A stretch of DNA of 64,000 nt from Dokdonella koreensis DS-123 (GCF_001632775.1 NZ_CP015249.1:538686-602685); one strand, 5' to 3'; positions 31,852-41,112 are shown, counted from the first letter of the stretch. A program made the numbers and translations. Notes: generated by a model from the letters alone, not told the origin.

Positions 31852-33813
31852 TTACGGAGCGGCGGCGCCGTTACCCTTGAGGTGCGTGTCCAGGAACCGC
31901 AGGATCGCGCCGTAGCCTTCGATCTGGTTCTTCTTCTTCGTGAAGCCGTGTCCCTCGTCGTCGAACACGACGTACTCGACCGGCACGCCGTTCTTCTTGA
32001 CGGCGGCGACGATCTCGTCGGACTCGGCCAGCAGCACGCGCGGATCGTTCTTGCCCTGCAGCACGATCAGCGGCTTGGTGATCTTGTCCGCGTGGAACAG
32101 CGGCGAGGTCTCGATCAGGAAATCACGCTGCGTCTCCGGATTGCCGACTTCCTGGTAGAGCGCCTCGCGGAAGCTCTCCCAGTACGGAGGGATGCTCTCG
32201 AGCGTGCGCAGCCAGTTGCTGACGCCGAAGATGTCGACGCCCACCTTGAACTCCTCCGGCTTGAACGCGAGCGCGGCCAGGGTCATGTAGCCGCCGTAAC
32301 TGCCGCCGGCGATGGCGATGCGCTCGCCGTCGACGTAGTCCAGCCCCTGCAGGTACTTCTTGGCCTCGACGCAGTCCCACAGCGGTTCGCGCCCGTGCTT
32401 GCCGTCGTCGGCCGCGAAGAACGTCTTGCCGTAGCCGGAGCTGCCGCGGTTGTTGATGCCGAGCACGACATAGCCGTTGTTGGCCAGGTACTGCAGCAGC
32501 GGGTTGTAGGCGCGGGTGGTCTGTCCGCCCGGTCCGCCGTGCACCCAGACGATCGCCGGCGCCTTGCTCTGCGCGGTCGCCTGGTGCGGCTTCCACAGGA
32601 CGTTGGGAATCTCCAGGCCGTCGAAGCTCTTGAAGCGCACGACCGAGGAATCCACCAGGTCGGCCTGGTCGATCTTCGGGCTGAGCGTGCTGGTCAGGCG
32701 CTTGGCGTCGGCCTGGCCGAACTCCAGGACGTACAGGTCGCTGGGCTGGCGATCGCCGTTCAGATAGAAGGTCGCGCGCTGCTCGGAGCGGCCGATGTTG
32801 ACGCCACGGATCTCGCCGGCCGGCAGCTTCGGCAGGGCGACGCGGCTGCCGCTCGCGGTCTCGTAGACCTCGAAGCGCGTGCTGCCGTCCTGGTTGATCG
32901 CCACCACGCGGTACTTGCCGTTGTGCGAGAAGTACGAATAGACGATGTCCCAGTCTTCGCGCTGCACGTCCTCGTGGGTGCCGCCGTCGATCACGTAGCG
33001 GCGCAGGCGCTCGAACTCGCTACCGTCGTTGGTGAGGTAGAGCAGGCTGCGGCCGTCGGGGGCGAAGTCCTGCGGGGAGAAGCTGGCATCGCCCTCGTGC
33101 TTGGACAGGTGGGTGAGCTTTTTCTCGCGCCGGTCGAACAGGTACAGGTCGTTGTCGTTGGTCGTGCGGCTCTTGCCGAGCGCCAGCCAGCGCTCGTCGC
33201 GCGAGAGCGGGCCGATCTCGTAGCCCTCGTTGTTCTCGTACAGCCGCTCGCGCGCATAGGTCTTGGCGTCGTAGCGGTACAGGTCGAAGAACTTCGGATC
33301 GCGCTCGTTGGTAATGACGTAGAACGCGTTGCCTTCGTGGTTGAAGCCGGCGAACTGCGCCTTGAGCTTCTCGCCGGGCGTGAGGTCCTTCTCGCTGCCG
33401 TCGAGTTCGATCACGTAGAGGTGGTTGAGCTCGTCGCCGCCCTGGTCGCGCGTGATCAGCTTGCGGTCGTCGGCCGGGAACCAGGCCACCGCATTGTTGT
33501 TGTCGGTCGTCGATTGGGTGATCGGCGTCCAGTCCCCGCCGGCGGCGGATATCGTGTAGGCGTTCCAGACGCCGGTCTTGTTCGACGAGAACAGGATCCG
33601 GCTCTCGTCGGGCGAGAACGAGGCGCCCGCGATCGCGACGGTATCGATGAAGTCCTCGATCGTGTAGTGCTTGGCGGGACGCGCGACCTCGGCCACGGTG
33701 CTGGCCGGAGCCGCGGGCGGAGATGCCGCCGCCGGCGGATCGGGTTGCTTGCAGCCGGCCAGCGCGAGGGCGGCCGTCAGGGCGGATGCGATGAGCGGAG
33801 TACGCAATGACAT
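31852..33813 (-). CDS. S9 family prolyl oligopeptidase-like lipoprotein
   Basis: 653 residues. The N-terminus MSLRTPLIASALTAALALAGC has a lipobox (LALAGC), then an Ala/Pro linker (about residues 25-50). Residues ~55-380 form a seven-bladed propeller (LFSSNKTGVWNAY, YLFDRREKKLTHLS). The C-terminal hydrolase domain has WVHGGPGGQT (oxyanion hole), GGSYGGYMT (catalytic Ser), LQGKNDPRVL (Asp) and DDEGHGF (His), so the triad is complete. Cleaves short peptides in the periplasm or at the outer membrane (family knowledge). Divergent from polA. Confidence 0.94.
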   Translation of the reverse strand: MSLRTPLIASALTAALALAGCKQPDPPAAASPPAAPASTVAEVARPAKHYTIEDFIDTVAIAGASFSPDESRILFSSNKTGVWNAYTISAAGGDWTPITQSTTDNNNAVAWFPADDRKLITRDQGGDELNHLYVIELDGSEKDLTPGEKLKAQFAGFNHEGNAFYVITNERDPKFFDLYRYDAKTYARERLYENNEGYEIGPLSRDERWLALGKSRTTNDNDLYLFDRREKKLTHLSKHEGDASFSPQDFAPDGRSLLYLTNDGSEFERLRRYVIDGGTHEDVQREDWDIVYSYFSHNGKYRVVAINQDGSTRFEVYETASGSRVALPKLPAGEIRGVNIGRSEQRATFYLNGDRQPSDLYVLEFGQADAKRLTSTLSPKIDQADLVDSSVVRFKSFDGLEIPNVLWKPHQATAQSKAPAIVWVHGGPGGQTTRAYNPLLQYLANNGYVVLGINNRGSSGYGKTFFAADDGKHGREPLWDCVEAKKYLQGLDYVDGERIAIAGGSYGGYMTLAALAFKPEEFKVGVDIFGVSNWLRTLESIPPYWESFREALYQEVGNPETQRDFLIETSPLFHADKITKPLIVLQGKNDPRVLLAESDEIVAAVKKNGVPVEYVVFDDEGHGFTKKKNQIEGYGAILRFLDTHLKGNGAAAP

Positions 33814-34140
33814 GGAAGGGTCTCGCCGGTCGGTGGTCGGGCAGGGTTCGTCCGTGACCCAGCCGGTGCCCGGCGCCCGGCAGGCCGGTGCGCCGCACCG
33901 CGTACGGCGTTTTCGCCCTACGTTGCCGGTGTCGGATGCGACGGCCGCGGGCCCGGCGGCGGATGCCGCCCTTGCCCGGCCCGGCGCATGCCGCTGGGTT
34001 GCGGAAGACGCACCCTAGCACGCCGGCCGTACCGTCCCCCCTGGCGGAAGTCATCGCGGCCCGTCCGCGCGCGGGCGGCGGGTTTGCAATCGGCGTGGCG
34101 GCTTGCCAAGCTGCGGGCCCGTCGCCGCTTCGTGCCGCCC
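33814..34140. other. Divergent intergenic region between S9 peptidase and polA
   Basis: 327 bp, GC-rich, containing promoters for both genes by position. I see only weak candidates, for example TTGCAA near 34084 on the plus strand with no convincing -10 element. No hairpin or small open frame with a ribosome site stands out. Confidence 0.4.
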
Positions 34141-36867
34141 ATGTCGACCCGTCCGCGCCTCGTCCTGATCGACGGCTCGTCCTACCTGTTCCGTGCGTTC
34201 CATGCCCTGCCGCCGCTGACCAACGCAGCCGGCGAGCCGACCGGCGCCCTGTTCGGCGTCGTCAACATGCTGCGCTCGACGCTCAAGGAAAAGCCCACGT
34301 ACGCCGCCTTCGTCGGCGATGCGCCCGGACCCACGTTCCGCGACGCGCTGTATCCGGCGTACAAGGCCAACCGGCCCCCGGCGCCGGCCGAGCTCAAGGC
34401 GCAGGTGCAGCCGATGTACGACATCGTCGGCGCGCTCGGCTTCCCGATCCTGTGCGTGCCCGGCGTGGAGGCCGACGACGTGATCGGCACGCTGGCGCGC
34501 CAGGCCGAGCAGCTCGGTATCGACGTGGTCATCTCGACCGGCGACAAGGATTTCGCGCAGCTGGTCTCGCCGGGCATCCACCTGATCAACACGATGACCG
34601 GCACGCTCACCGATGTCGACGGCGTGGTCGCCAAGTTCGGTGTGCCGCCGGAGCGTATCGTGGACTTCCTGGCCCTGACCGGCGATGCCATCGACAACGT
34701 GCCCGGCGTCGAGAAGTGCGGGCCGAAGACCGCCGCGCGCTGGATCGCCGAGTACGGCTCGCTCGACGGTGTCATCGCCGGTGCCGACGGCGTCGGCGGC
34801 AAGATCGGCGAGAACCTGCGCAAGGCGCTGGCCCAGCTGCCGCTCTCGCGCGAGCTGGTGACGATCAAGACCGACGTCGCGCTGGAGCAGGGGCCGCAGG
34901 GCCTGCTGCTGCGCGACCGCGACGTCGAGGCGCTGCGCGCGCTGTACCGCCGCTACGAGTTCAACGCCGCGCTGAAGGAGCTCGATGCGCTGCCCGCCAC
35001 CGCCGAGGCCGCCGGAGCATCACGGCTCGCGGCAGACCCGCCCGAAGCCGCGGCGGCGCCCGGCGACTACGAACTGGTGCTGGACCCGGCACGCCTGGAG
35101 CACTGGCTGCAGCAGCTGCGCGAGGCGCCGCTGATCGCGTTCGACACCGAAACCACCTCGATCGACCCGATGCGGGCCGACATCGTCGGCCTCTCCTTCG
35201 CGGTCGAGCCCGGCCGGGCCGCCTACGTTCCGCTCGGCCACGACTATCCCGGCGCACCGGTGCAGCTCGATCGCACCACCGTGCTGGCGGCGCTCAGGCC
35301 GCTGCTGGAGGATGCCGGCCGGCCCAAGCTCGGCCAGCACGCCAAGTACGACATCAACGTGCTGGCCGGTGCCGGCATCGCGGTGCGCGGCGTCACCGAG
35401 GACACGATGCTCGAATCGTACGTGCTCAATTCGACCGCCTCGCGCCACGACATGGACACGCTGGCCAAGCGCCACCTGGGCTACACGACGATCCACTACG
35501 AGGACGTCGCCGGCAAGGGCGCCAAGCAGATCCCGTTCTCGCAGGTCGACCTGGAGACCGCCACGCGCTACGCCGCCGAGGACGCGGACATCACGCTGCG
35601 CCTGCACCAGGCACTGCGGCCGCGACTGGCCGCCGATGCCAAGCTCGATGCGGTCTACCGCGACATCGAGATGCCGCTGGTGCCGGTGCTGGCGCGCATG
35701 GAGCAGTGCGGCGTCCTGATCGACGTCCCGGCGCTGCGGCTGCAGAGCCAGCAGTTGGCCCGCCGCATGCAGGAGCTGACCGGCCAGGCGCACGACCTGG
35801 CCGGGCACGTCTTCAGCCTCGACTCGCCCAAGCAGTTACAGGCGGTGCTGTTCGACGAACTCAAGCTCGCCGCCGTGTTCAAGACGCCGACCGGCCAGCC
35901 CTCGACCAACGAGGAGGCGCTGGAGGCGATCGCCCACGAGCACGACCTGCCGCGCCTGATCCTGGAATACCGCGGGCTGGCCAAGCTGCGGTCGACCTAT
36001 ACCGAGAAGCTGGCCGAGATCGTCAACCCGCGCACGGGACGCGTCCACACCAGCTACCACCAGGCGACCGCTGCGACCGGCCGGCTGTCGTCGGCCGATC
36101 CGAACCTGCAGAACATCCCGGTGCGGACCGAGGAGGGGCGGCGCATCCGCCAGGCCTTCATCGCGCCGGAAGGCTGGCGGATAGTGGCGGCGGACTATTC
36201 GCAGATCGAGCTGCGGATCATGGCGCACCTGTCCGGCGACGCCGGCCTGCTGGCGGCCTTCCACGGCAACCAGGACATCCATCGCGCGACCGCCGCCGAG
36301 GTGTTCGCGGTGCCGCTGGGCGACGTCGATGCCGGCCAGCGGCGCGCGGCCAAGGCGATCAACTTCGGCCTGATGTACGGCATGGGCCCGTTCGGGCTGG
36401 CGCGCCAGCTCGGCATCGGTCGCGGCGAGGCGCAGGACTACATCGCCCGCTATTTCCAGCGCTATCCGGGCGTGCGCGAGTTCATGGACCGCATCCGCGA
36501 ACAGGCACACCGCGACGGCTACGTCGAGACGGTGTTCGGGCGCCGCCTGTATCTGGACTACATCAACGCCCGCAACCAGGCGCAGCGCGCCGGCGCCGAG
36601 CGCGCCGCGATCAATGCGCCGATGCAGGGTACGGCGGCGGACATCATCAAGCGCGCGATGATCGCGGTCGATACCTGGCTGACCGGCCGCGAGGACCACG
36701 CGCGCATGCTGATGCAAGTGCACGACGAGCTGGTGTTCGAGGTGCGCGCCGATGCGGTCGAGGAGATCGCCGAAGGCGTGCGCCAGCACATGGCGGCGGC
36801 AGCGCAGCTGGACGTGCCGTTGCTGGTCGAGGTCGGCAGCGGCACCAACTGGGACCAGGCGCACTGA
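34141..36867 (+). CDS. polA: DNA polymerase I
   Basis: Repair and Okazaki-fragment processing polymerase. 908 residues from the ATG at 34141 (E. coli 928). 5'-3' exonuclease domain at residues 1-290 (LVLIDGSSYLFRAFHALPPL, GDAPGPTFRDALYPAYKANR, STGDKDFAQLV, GVEKCGPKTAARWI). 3'-5' proofreading domain with its DxE site in LIAFDTETTSIDP. Polymerase domain from about 540: AATGRLSSADPNLQNIPVRTEEG, AADYSQIELRIMAHLSGD (motif A), RAAKAINFGLMYGMGPFGLA (motif B) and MQVHDELVFEV (motif C). All three activities look intact. It is followed by a long repeat-bearing gap. Confidence 0.98.
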   Translation: MSTRPRLVLIDGSSYLFRAFHALPPLTNAAGEPTGALFGVVNMLRSTLKEKPTYAAFVGDAPGPTFRDALYPAYKANRPPAPAELKAQVQPMYDIVGALGFPILCVPGVEADDVIGTLARQAEQLGIDVVISTGDKDFAQLVSPGIHLINTMTGTLTDVDGVVAKFGVPPERIVDFLALTGDAIDNVPGVEKCGPKTAARWIAEYGSLDGVIAGADGVGGKIGENLRKALAQLPLSRELVTIKTDVALEQGPQGLLLRDRDVEALRALYRRYEFNAALKELDALPATAEAAGASRLAADPPEAAAAPGDYELVLDPARLEHWLQQLREAPLIAFDTETTSIDPMRADIVGLSFAVEPGRAAYVPLGHDYPGAPVQLDRTTVLAALRPLLEDAGRPKLGQHAKYDINVLAGAGIAVRGVTEDTMLESYVLNSTASRHDMDTLAKRHLGYTTIHYEDVAGKGAKQIPFSQVDLETATRYAAEDADITLRLHQALRPRLAADAKLDAVYRDIEMPLVPVLARMEQCGVLIDVPALRLQSQQLARRMQELTGQAHDLAGHVFSLDSPKQLQAVLFDELKLAAVFKTPTGQPSTNEEALEAIAHEHDLPRLILEYRGLAKLRSTYTEKLAEIVNPRTGRVHTSYHQATAATGRLSSADPNLQNIPVRTEEGRRIRQAFIAPEGWRIVAADYSQIELRIMAHLSGDAGLLAAFHGNQDIHRATAAEVFAVPLGDVDAGQRRAAKAINFGLMYGMGPFGLARQLGIGRGEAQDYIARYFQRYPGVREFMDRIREQAHRDGYVETVFGRRLYLDYINARNQAQRAGAERAAINAPMQGTAADIIKRAMIAVDTWLTGREDHARMLMQVHDELVFEVRADAVEEIAEGVRQHMAAAAQLDVPLLVEVGSGTNWDQAH

Positions 36868-36920
36868 CTCCGACACGCGGCGCGCTCGGTTGCTGGGGCG
36901 CGCGCGCGGCCGTCGAGCCT

Positions 36921-37720
36921 TGAGCTGTTGGCGCTTCGGCTTCGGCTTCGGTTTTGGTTCTGGTTTTGGTTGTTGCTTTGGCTTTGGCAGTGGCTCTTTC
37001 TATGGCTGTTGCTCTTGATTTTCCGCCCTAAAGCAAGCCGAGCATCGGAGGTCGGCGAGGCCGCAGAGGCGCCCCGTGTCTGAGCAAAGCGAGTTGGGGC
37101 GCCGTGCCTCGTCGTCCGAGAAGCGCAGGGGACGCCGGGCGAGAGGGCTTTTGGTTCCTTTTGGCCCGTCAAAAAATGTCCGGGAGACATTTTTGACATC
37201 GCGTCAGCGATGGCCCGTACGGGTGGCGGCCAGGGATGGACCGCCACAAAAGGGACTCGGCCGCGCAGCGGACGAAAGCTCTTGATGTTGCTGTTGCTCT
37301 TTTCTGCGCCAGCAATCCTCACCAGATAACCACGGCAGAAGATCAGAGCAAAAGCTTCCGCACGCTGCGCGCGCGGGTCACTTTTGCGGCCCGCCATCCA
37401 TGGCAGCCGCCCTTCGGGCCGTCGCTGCGCGACGTCAAGAATTTCTCCAGGAAATTCTTTGTCTTGGCAAAAGTGACCAAAACCGTCGTCGCCGGCGCGA
37501 GCCGGCACGGCTGCGCCGCGCCGGTCCCCTGTGCTTCTCGGCCAGCCAGGCACGCTGCCCCAACTCGCTTCGCTCAGACACGGGGCAGCTCTCCGGCCTG
37601 GCCGACCTGCGATGCTCGGCTCGCTTTAGGCGCCAACAGCAACGGCAACGGCAACGGCGAGAGCAACAGCAACAGCGAGAGCAACAGCAACAGCGAGAGC
37701 GAGAGCGAGAGCGAGAGTAG
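36921..37720. repeat. Long imperfect palindromic repeat element, copy A, with degenerate hexamer tails
   Basis: The core (37024-37634, 611 bp) begins CGCCCTAAAGCAAGCCGAG and ends with the inverted form CTCGGCTCGCTTTAGGCG. Its two ~250-bp arms are inverted homologues: GCAGAGGCGCCCCGTGTCTG on the left answers GACACGGGGCAGCTCTCC on the right, and CGGCCAGGGATGG answers CCATCCATGGCAGCCG. Each arm holds smaller hairpins at matching positions: CGCCCC/GGGGCG around the TGAGCAAAGCGAG segment, GTCAAAAA/TTTTTGAC at 37168-37197 versus AAGAATTTC/GAAATTCTT at 37437-37459, and ATCGC/GCGAT versus GTCGC/GCGAC. The tails (36921-37020, 37635-37720) and the centre are degenerate hexamer runs (GGCTTC/GGTTTT outward on one side, AACAGC/GAGAGC on the other). 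It fills the 930-bp gap between the convergent polA and rhomboid genes. Open frames here have no ribosome sites and I regard them as non-coding. Confidence 0.85.
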
Positions 37721-37797
37721 CGATCGGACATCGGCGCGCTCGATTCGCGCCGGGTCATCCGGAGCCACGATCCGAGGTCTGAAAGACGTCCGGCTTC

Positions 37798-38481
37798 TCA
37801 GTGCCGCAGGCGCCGGGCGATCGCCGGGCGCGAGAGCAGCGCGAACACGATGCCGACGGCGAAGCCGGCGATGTGCGTCCACCAAGCCACCGCGCCGAAG
37901 GTCGGTCCGGCATAGGTGAACAGCAGTTGCAGCAGGATCCAGAATCCGATCAGCAGCGGCGCGGGAATGCGCACGAACTCCAGGAACACGCCGAGCGGCA
38001 GCACCAGGCCCAGGCGCGCGCGCGGGAACAGCGCGAAGTAGGCGCCGACGACCGCCGACACGGCGCCGCTCGAACCGATGATCGGCGAGCGGATCGAGGC
38101 GAGTGTCCAGGCGCCCGCCAGATTGGCCAGCGCACCGCCGACCAGGAACAGGGCGAGGAAGCGGGTCGAGCCCAGTGCGCGCTCGGCCGGCACGCCGAAG
38201 ACGATCAGGAACAGCAGGTTGCCGGTCAGGTGCAGCCAGTCGGCGTGGATGAAGATCGCGGTGACGAGCCGCGCCGCGCGCAGCTCCAGCAGCTGCTGGT
38301 GCCAGGGGGCACGGCCGTCGAGCAGGGTCGAGGGCACCGTCCCCCATTGCGCCAGCAGCTCGCCGCGCTCGTCCGGCGGCTCGGTCACCAGCCAGAGAAA
38401 GACCACGACGCTGACCGCGACGATCAGCAGCGTCGCCCAGGGCGGATGCGGCTTGCGGCGGCTCGGCAGCTGGACGAACAC
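37798..38481 (-). CDS. Rhomboid family intramembrane serine protease
   Basis: 227 residues, GTG start with GGGAG about 7 nt upstream. About six membrane helices. The catalytic dyad is present: Ser in IIGSSGAVSAVVG (helix 4) and His in WWTHIAGFAVGIVF (helix 6), with the family HADWLHLTGNLLFLIVFG motif in helix 2. It cleaves membrane proteins within the bilayer; the substrate is unknown. Its 3' end faces polA across the palindromic element. It lies 65 nt downstream of gspB on the same strand. Confidence 0.93.
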   Translation of the reverse strand: MFVQLPSRRKPHPPWATLLIVAVSVVVFLWLVTEPPDERGELLAQWGTVPSTLLDGRAPWHQQLLELRAARLVTAIFIHADWLHLTGNLLFLIVFGVPAERALGSTRFLALFLVGGALANLAGAWTLASIRSPIIGSSGAVSAVVGAYFALFPRARLGLVLPLGVFLEFVRIPAPLLIGFWILLQLLFTYAGPTFGAVAWWTHIAGFAVGIVFALLSRPAIARRLRH

Positions 38482-38546
38482 GCGATGCTCCCGGGGTCAA
38501 CCGATGCGGGTGGGCTGCCGGCGGCCGGAGCGGGCCGGCGACCTCA

Positions 38547-39368
38547 TCAGCGACCGCCGCGCGGGTAGAAGAAGCGCGTGCCGTCGATCTCCAGAACCAG
38601 TCCGTCCTGGCGGATCTCGCGCAGGTACAGGCCCTTGCCGAGCTCGGCGCCTTCGGCCTGGCGCGCATCGTTGAGGATCACGAAGCGCTTGGCCGGTTCC
38701 TCGGAATAGACCTGCATCGTCACCTGCAGTGCCGGCAGGTCCTTGCGGGTCGCGTACGGCAACTCCCACATCCGGGGCAAGGCCGGAGCAGACGAGTGCG
38801 CCGGCGGGGCTGCGGGGGACGGTACGACTGCGGGCGTCGCCGTCGGACTTGCCGGTGCCGGCGCGACGGCCGTACCGGTGGGCGCCGCCGGAGTGGCGAC
38901 GGGCGTGGCCGGCGGCGGTGTGACGGGTGCCGGTGCCGTGGCCGCCGGCGCAGTGCCCGCCGGTGGCACGGCCGCGGGTGCGACGGCGACCGGTGCGCTC
39001 GCGCCGGCCGGATGATCCACCGTCGCATCGGCGGGCGCCGCTGCGTCGCGCGGCGGCCGCTTGGCTGCTTCGGTCGCCCGGGGCACGCGTGCCTGCGCGG
39101 CCTCGCGGGGCTGGCCGGCGGCGCCGGTCGGTGCCGCTGTGGCGGGGGCAGCGCCCGGGGCCGGCGCCTCGGCCAGGGCCGGAGCCGGAGCCGGCGTGCG
39201 TTGCAGCCACCATCCGGCCGCCAGGGCACCGGCGATCAGCACCAGCAACAGCGGCAGCAGCAGGCTGCGCCGCCGCCGCGTGTGCATGACCGGCGTGGCC
39301 AGGTTCGGCATCTCGCCGAGCCGGCGCTGGTTTTCGGATTTCTTGAGGGCTTCGAGGATCAGCGACAT
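38547..39368 (-). CDS. gspB: Type II secretion assembly protein GspB
   Basis: 273 residues. The cytoplasmic N-terminus MSLILEALKKSENQRRLGEMP is the family signature. A membrane helix at about 36-55 (SLLLPLLLVLIAGALAAGWW) precedes a ~120-residue Ala/Pro/Thr periplasmic linker and the C-terminal GspB domain (LPRMWELPYATRKDLPALQVTMQVYSE, FVILNDARQAEGAELGKGLYLREI). GspB and GspA help insert the secretin through peptidoglycan. It is 10 nt downstream of the gspA-type gene. Confidence 0.9.
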   Translation of the reverse strand: MSLILEALKKSENQRRLGEMPNLATPVMHTRRRRSLLLPLLLVLIAGALAAGWWLQRTPAPAPALAEAPAPGAAPATAAPTGAAGQPREAAQARVPRATEAAKRPPRDAAAPADATVDHPAGASAPVAVAPAAVPPAGTAPAATAPAPVTPPPATPVATPAAPTGTAVAPAPASPTATPAVVPSPAAPPAHSSAPALPRMWELPYATRKDLPALQVTMQVYSEEPAKRFVILNDARQAEGAELGKGLYLREIRQDGLVLEIDGTRFFYPRGGR

Positions 39369-39378
39369 GGGCGGCAGC

Positions 39379-40971
39379 TTACTTCACCGTGCGTGCCAGA
39401 TGCGGTCCGGCATCGTCGAGGGCGGAGAGGGCGAACAGCGTTTCCGGACCGATGATGCCGTCGGACTTGACGCCGTAGGATTGCTGGAGGCGGCGCACGC
39501 GGTCTTCCAGGGCGGCGTCGAAAGTCGTGCCGTCACCGGCACCGGGGCCCTTGTCGTAGGCGGCGAGCCGGTCCTTGACCCAGCCGACCGCCGGTCCGCC
39601 GTCGCCGCGCTTGAGCGTCGCCGGGATCGCCTCGGGCAGGCGCCACAGGGCCAGGAAGTCGCCGTTCCAGTGCTGTTGCAGCGAGGCGCGCCGAAGCTCG
39701 ATGTTCTCGCCGCCCAGGTCGAGCAGGACGTGTTCCTGGCCGACGCCGCGCAGCAGCGCGAAGCCGGCGGGCGCATCGCCGCCGCCGAGCGCGAGGATCA
39801 GCGGCCGGTCGAACCGCGCCAGCTGCTCGAGCGTCGCGCGACCGCGCAGGCAGGCCAGGCCGGGGGCGACCATCGCCGCGCAGCGCACCGCGTCGCGGAC
39901 CGATACCTGGCTCGAATCGACCTGCCAGCGCGCCAGCAGCTGGCCGAACGCGGCCAGCTCCGAATCGGGCGTGGCCTGCAGCTTGGCGACCAGCCGGCCG
40001 GCGGCGGGATCGGCCGGCGGCGGTTGCTCGGCGACCACGGGTGAGGGCACCGGCAGCGGGACGCGCTGCGTGTACCAGAGGCCGGCCACCACCAGCGCCG
40101 CGACGATCGCGGCGCCGAGCGCCCACGCGCCGAAACGGCGCGCCAGGTAGCGCGCGTGACCGGGCAGCGTCTCGTCCGCCGCGCGGGCGACCAGGCGCTC
40201 ACCGATCGTGCTCTGCTCGCGCGCGTAGCCGGCCATCAGGGCACGGTCGGCGATGATGTTGATGAGGCGCGGAATGCCGCCGGAGCGCTGGTACAGCGCG
40301 CGCAGCCCCAGGCGCGAGAACGGCATGCGCGCGCAGCCGGCGACCGCCATGCGGTGGCGCAGGTAGGCCTCGGTCTCGTCGCGGTCCAGCGGCGTCAGGT
40401 GGTAGCGCGCGGTGATGCGCTGGGTCAGCTGGCGCAGCTCCGGGCGCGCCAGCATCTCGCGCAGCTCGGGCTGGCCGAGCAGGATGATCTGCAGCAGCTT
40501 CTGCGTCGGCGTTTCCAGGTTGGTCAGCAGGCGCACCTGCTCCAGCGACTCCGGCGACAGGTTCTGCGCCTCGTCGATGATCAGTACCACGCGCAGGCCT
40601 TGCGCATAGGCGTCGAGCAGGTAGGCGTTGAGCGTGTCGGTCAGCGCCTTGAGGCTGCCGCGCTTGCCCTCGATGTCGCGCTTGAGCTCCTCGCAGACCG
40701 TCTCGATCAGCTCCACCGGCGAGAGCTTGGGATTCAGCACCAGGGCGACGCGCGTGTTCTCGGGCAGCTGCTCCAGCAGCAGCCGGCACAGCGTCGTCTT
40801 GCCGGTGCCCACTTCCCCGGTCAGCTGGACGAAGCCGCCGCTGCCGCCCTTGCCGATGCCGTACAGCAGGTGCGCGAGCGCGTCCCGGTGCCGTTCGGAC
40901 AGGAAAACGTAGCGCGGATCCGGCGTTATCGAGAACGGCGGCTCGCGCAGGCCATAGAACTCAAGGTACAT
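39379..40971 (-). CDS. gspA: ExeA/GspA-type AAA ATPase with peptidoglycan-binding domain
   Basis: 530 residues. The N-terminal ExeA-like ATPase starts MYLEFYGLREPPFSITPDPRY, with Walker A GEVGTGKTTL (near residue 50), Walker B VVLIIDEAQNL and arginine-bearing RLINIIADRALMAGY. A membrane helix follows at about 280-300 (AWALGAAIVAALVVAGLWY), then a periplasmic part with a C39-like segment and a C-terminal PG_binding_1 domain (RRLQQSYGVKSDGIIGPETLFAL). Forms a complex with GspB for type II secretin assembly (known in Aeromonas ExeAB). No other gsp genes are in the window. Confidence 0.92.
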   Translation of the reverse strand: MYLEFYGLREPPFSITPDPRYVFLSERHRDALAHLLYGIGKGGSGGFVQLTGEVGTGKTTLCRLLLEQLPENTRVALVLNPKLSPVELIETVCEELKRDIEGKRGSLKALTDTLNAYLLDAYAQGLRVVLIIDEAQNLSPESLEQVRLLTNLETPTQKLLQIILLGQPELREMLARPELRQLTQRITARYHLTPLDRDETEAYLRHRMAVAGCARMPFSRLGLRALYQRSGGIPRLINIIADRALMAGYAREQSTIGERLVARAADETLPGHARYLARRFGAWALGAAIVAALVVAGLWYTQRVPLPVPSPVVAEQPPPADPAAGRLVAKLQATPDSELAAFGQLLARWQVDSSQVSVRDAVRCAAMVAPGLACLRGRATLEQLARFDRPLILALGGGDAPAGFALLRGVGQEHVLLDLGGENIELRRASLQQHWNGDFLALWRLPEAIPATLKRGDGGPAVGWVKDRLAAYDKGPGAGDGTTFDAALEDRVRRLQQSYGVKSDGIIGPETLFALSALDDAGPHLARTVK

Positions 40972-41030
40972 GGGGAACTACTTTACCCGAACGGCACGGA
41001 TCGACGGCGAGGCAGGCTACGACCGCCATT

Positions 41031-41053
41031 CCGCCGCGCAGTTCGCGCGGCGG
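41031..41053. terminator. GC-rich hairpin without U-tract
   Basis: A perfect 9-bp stem, CCGCCGCGC (41031-41039) with GCGCGGCGG (41045-41053), loop AGTTC, lies downstream of the Bax-inhibitor-like gene (minus strand). There is no U-run, so function as a terminator is uncertain. Confidence 0.3.
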
Positions 41054-41112
41054 AGCCGGTGTTGACGCGGGCGCCGACGGGCCGGCCGCGGCCGGGGGTG
41101 CGCCGGAGGCGG

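Noticed and set aside
36921-37020. Hexamer runs considered as a CRISPR array or coding Gly-Phe repeats
   Set aside because: The unit is only 6 bp and degenerate, with no spacers, no cas genes, no start codon or ribosome site.
37236-37919. Open frames inside the palindromic repeats (for example containing FAKTKNFLEKFL or KNVRETFL)
   Set aside because: No ribosome-binding sites, different frames in the two copies, and substitutions that keep base pairing instead of protein sequence; treated as non-coding repeat sequence.
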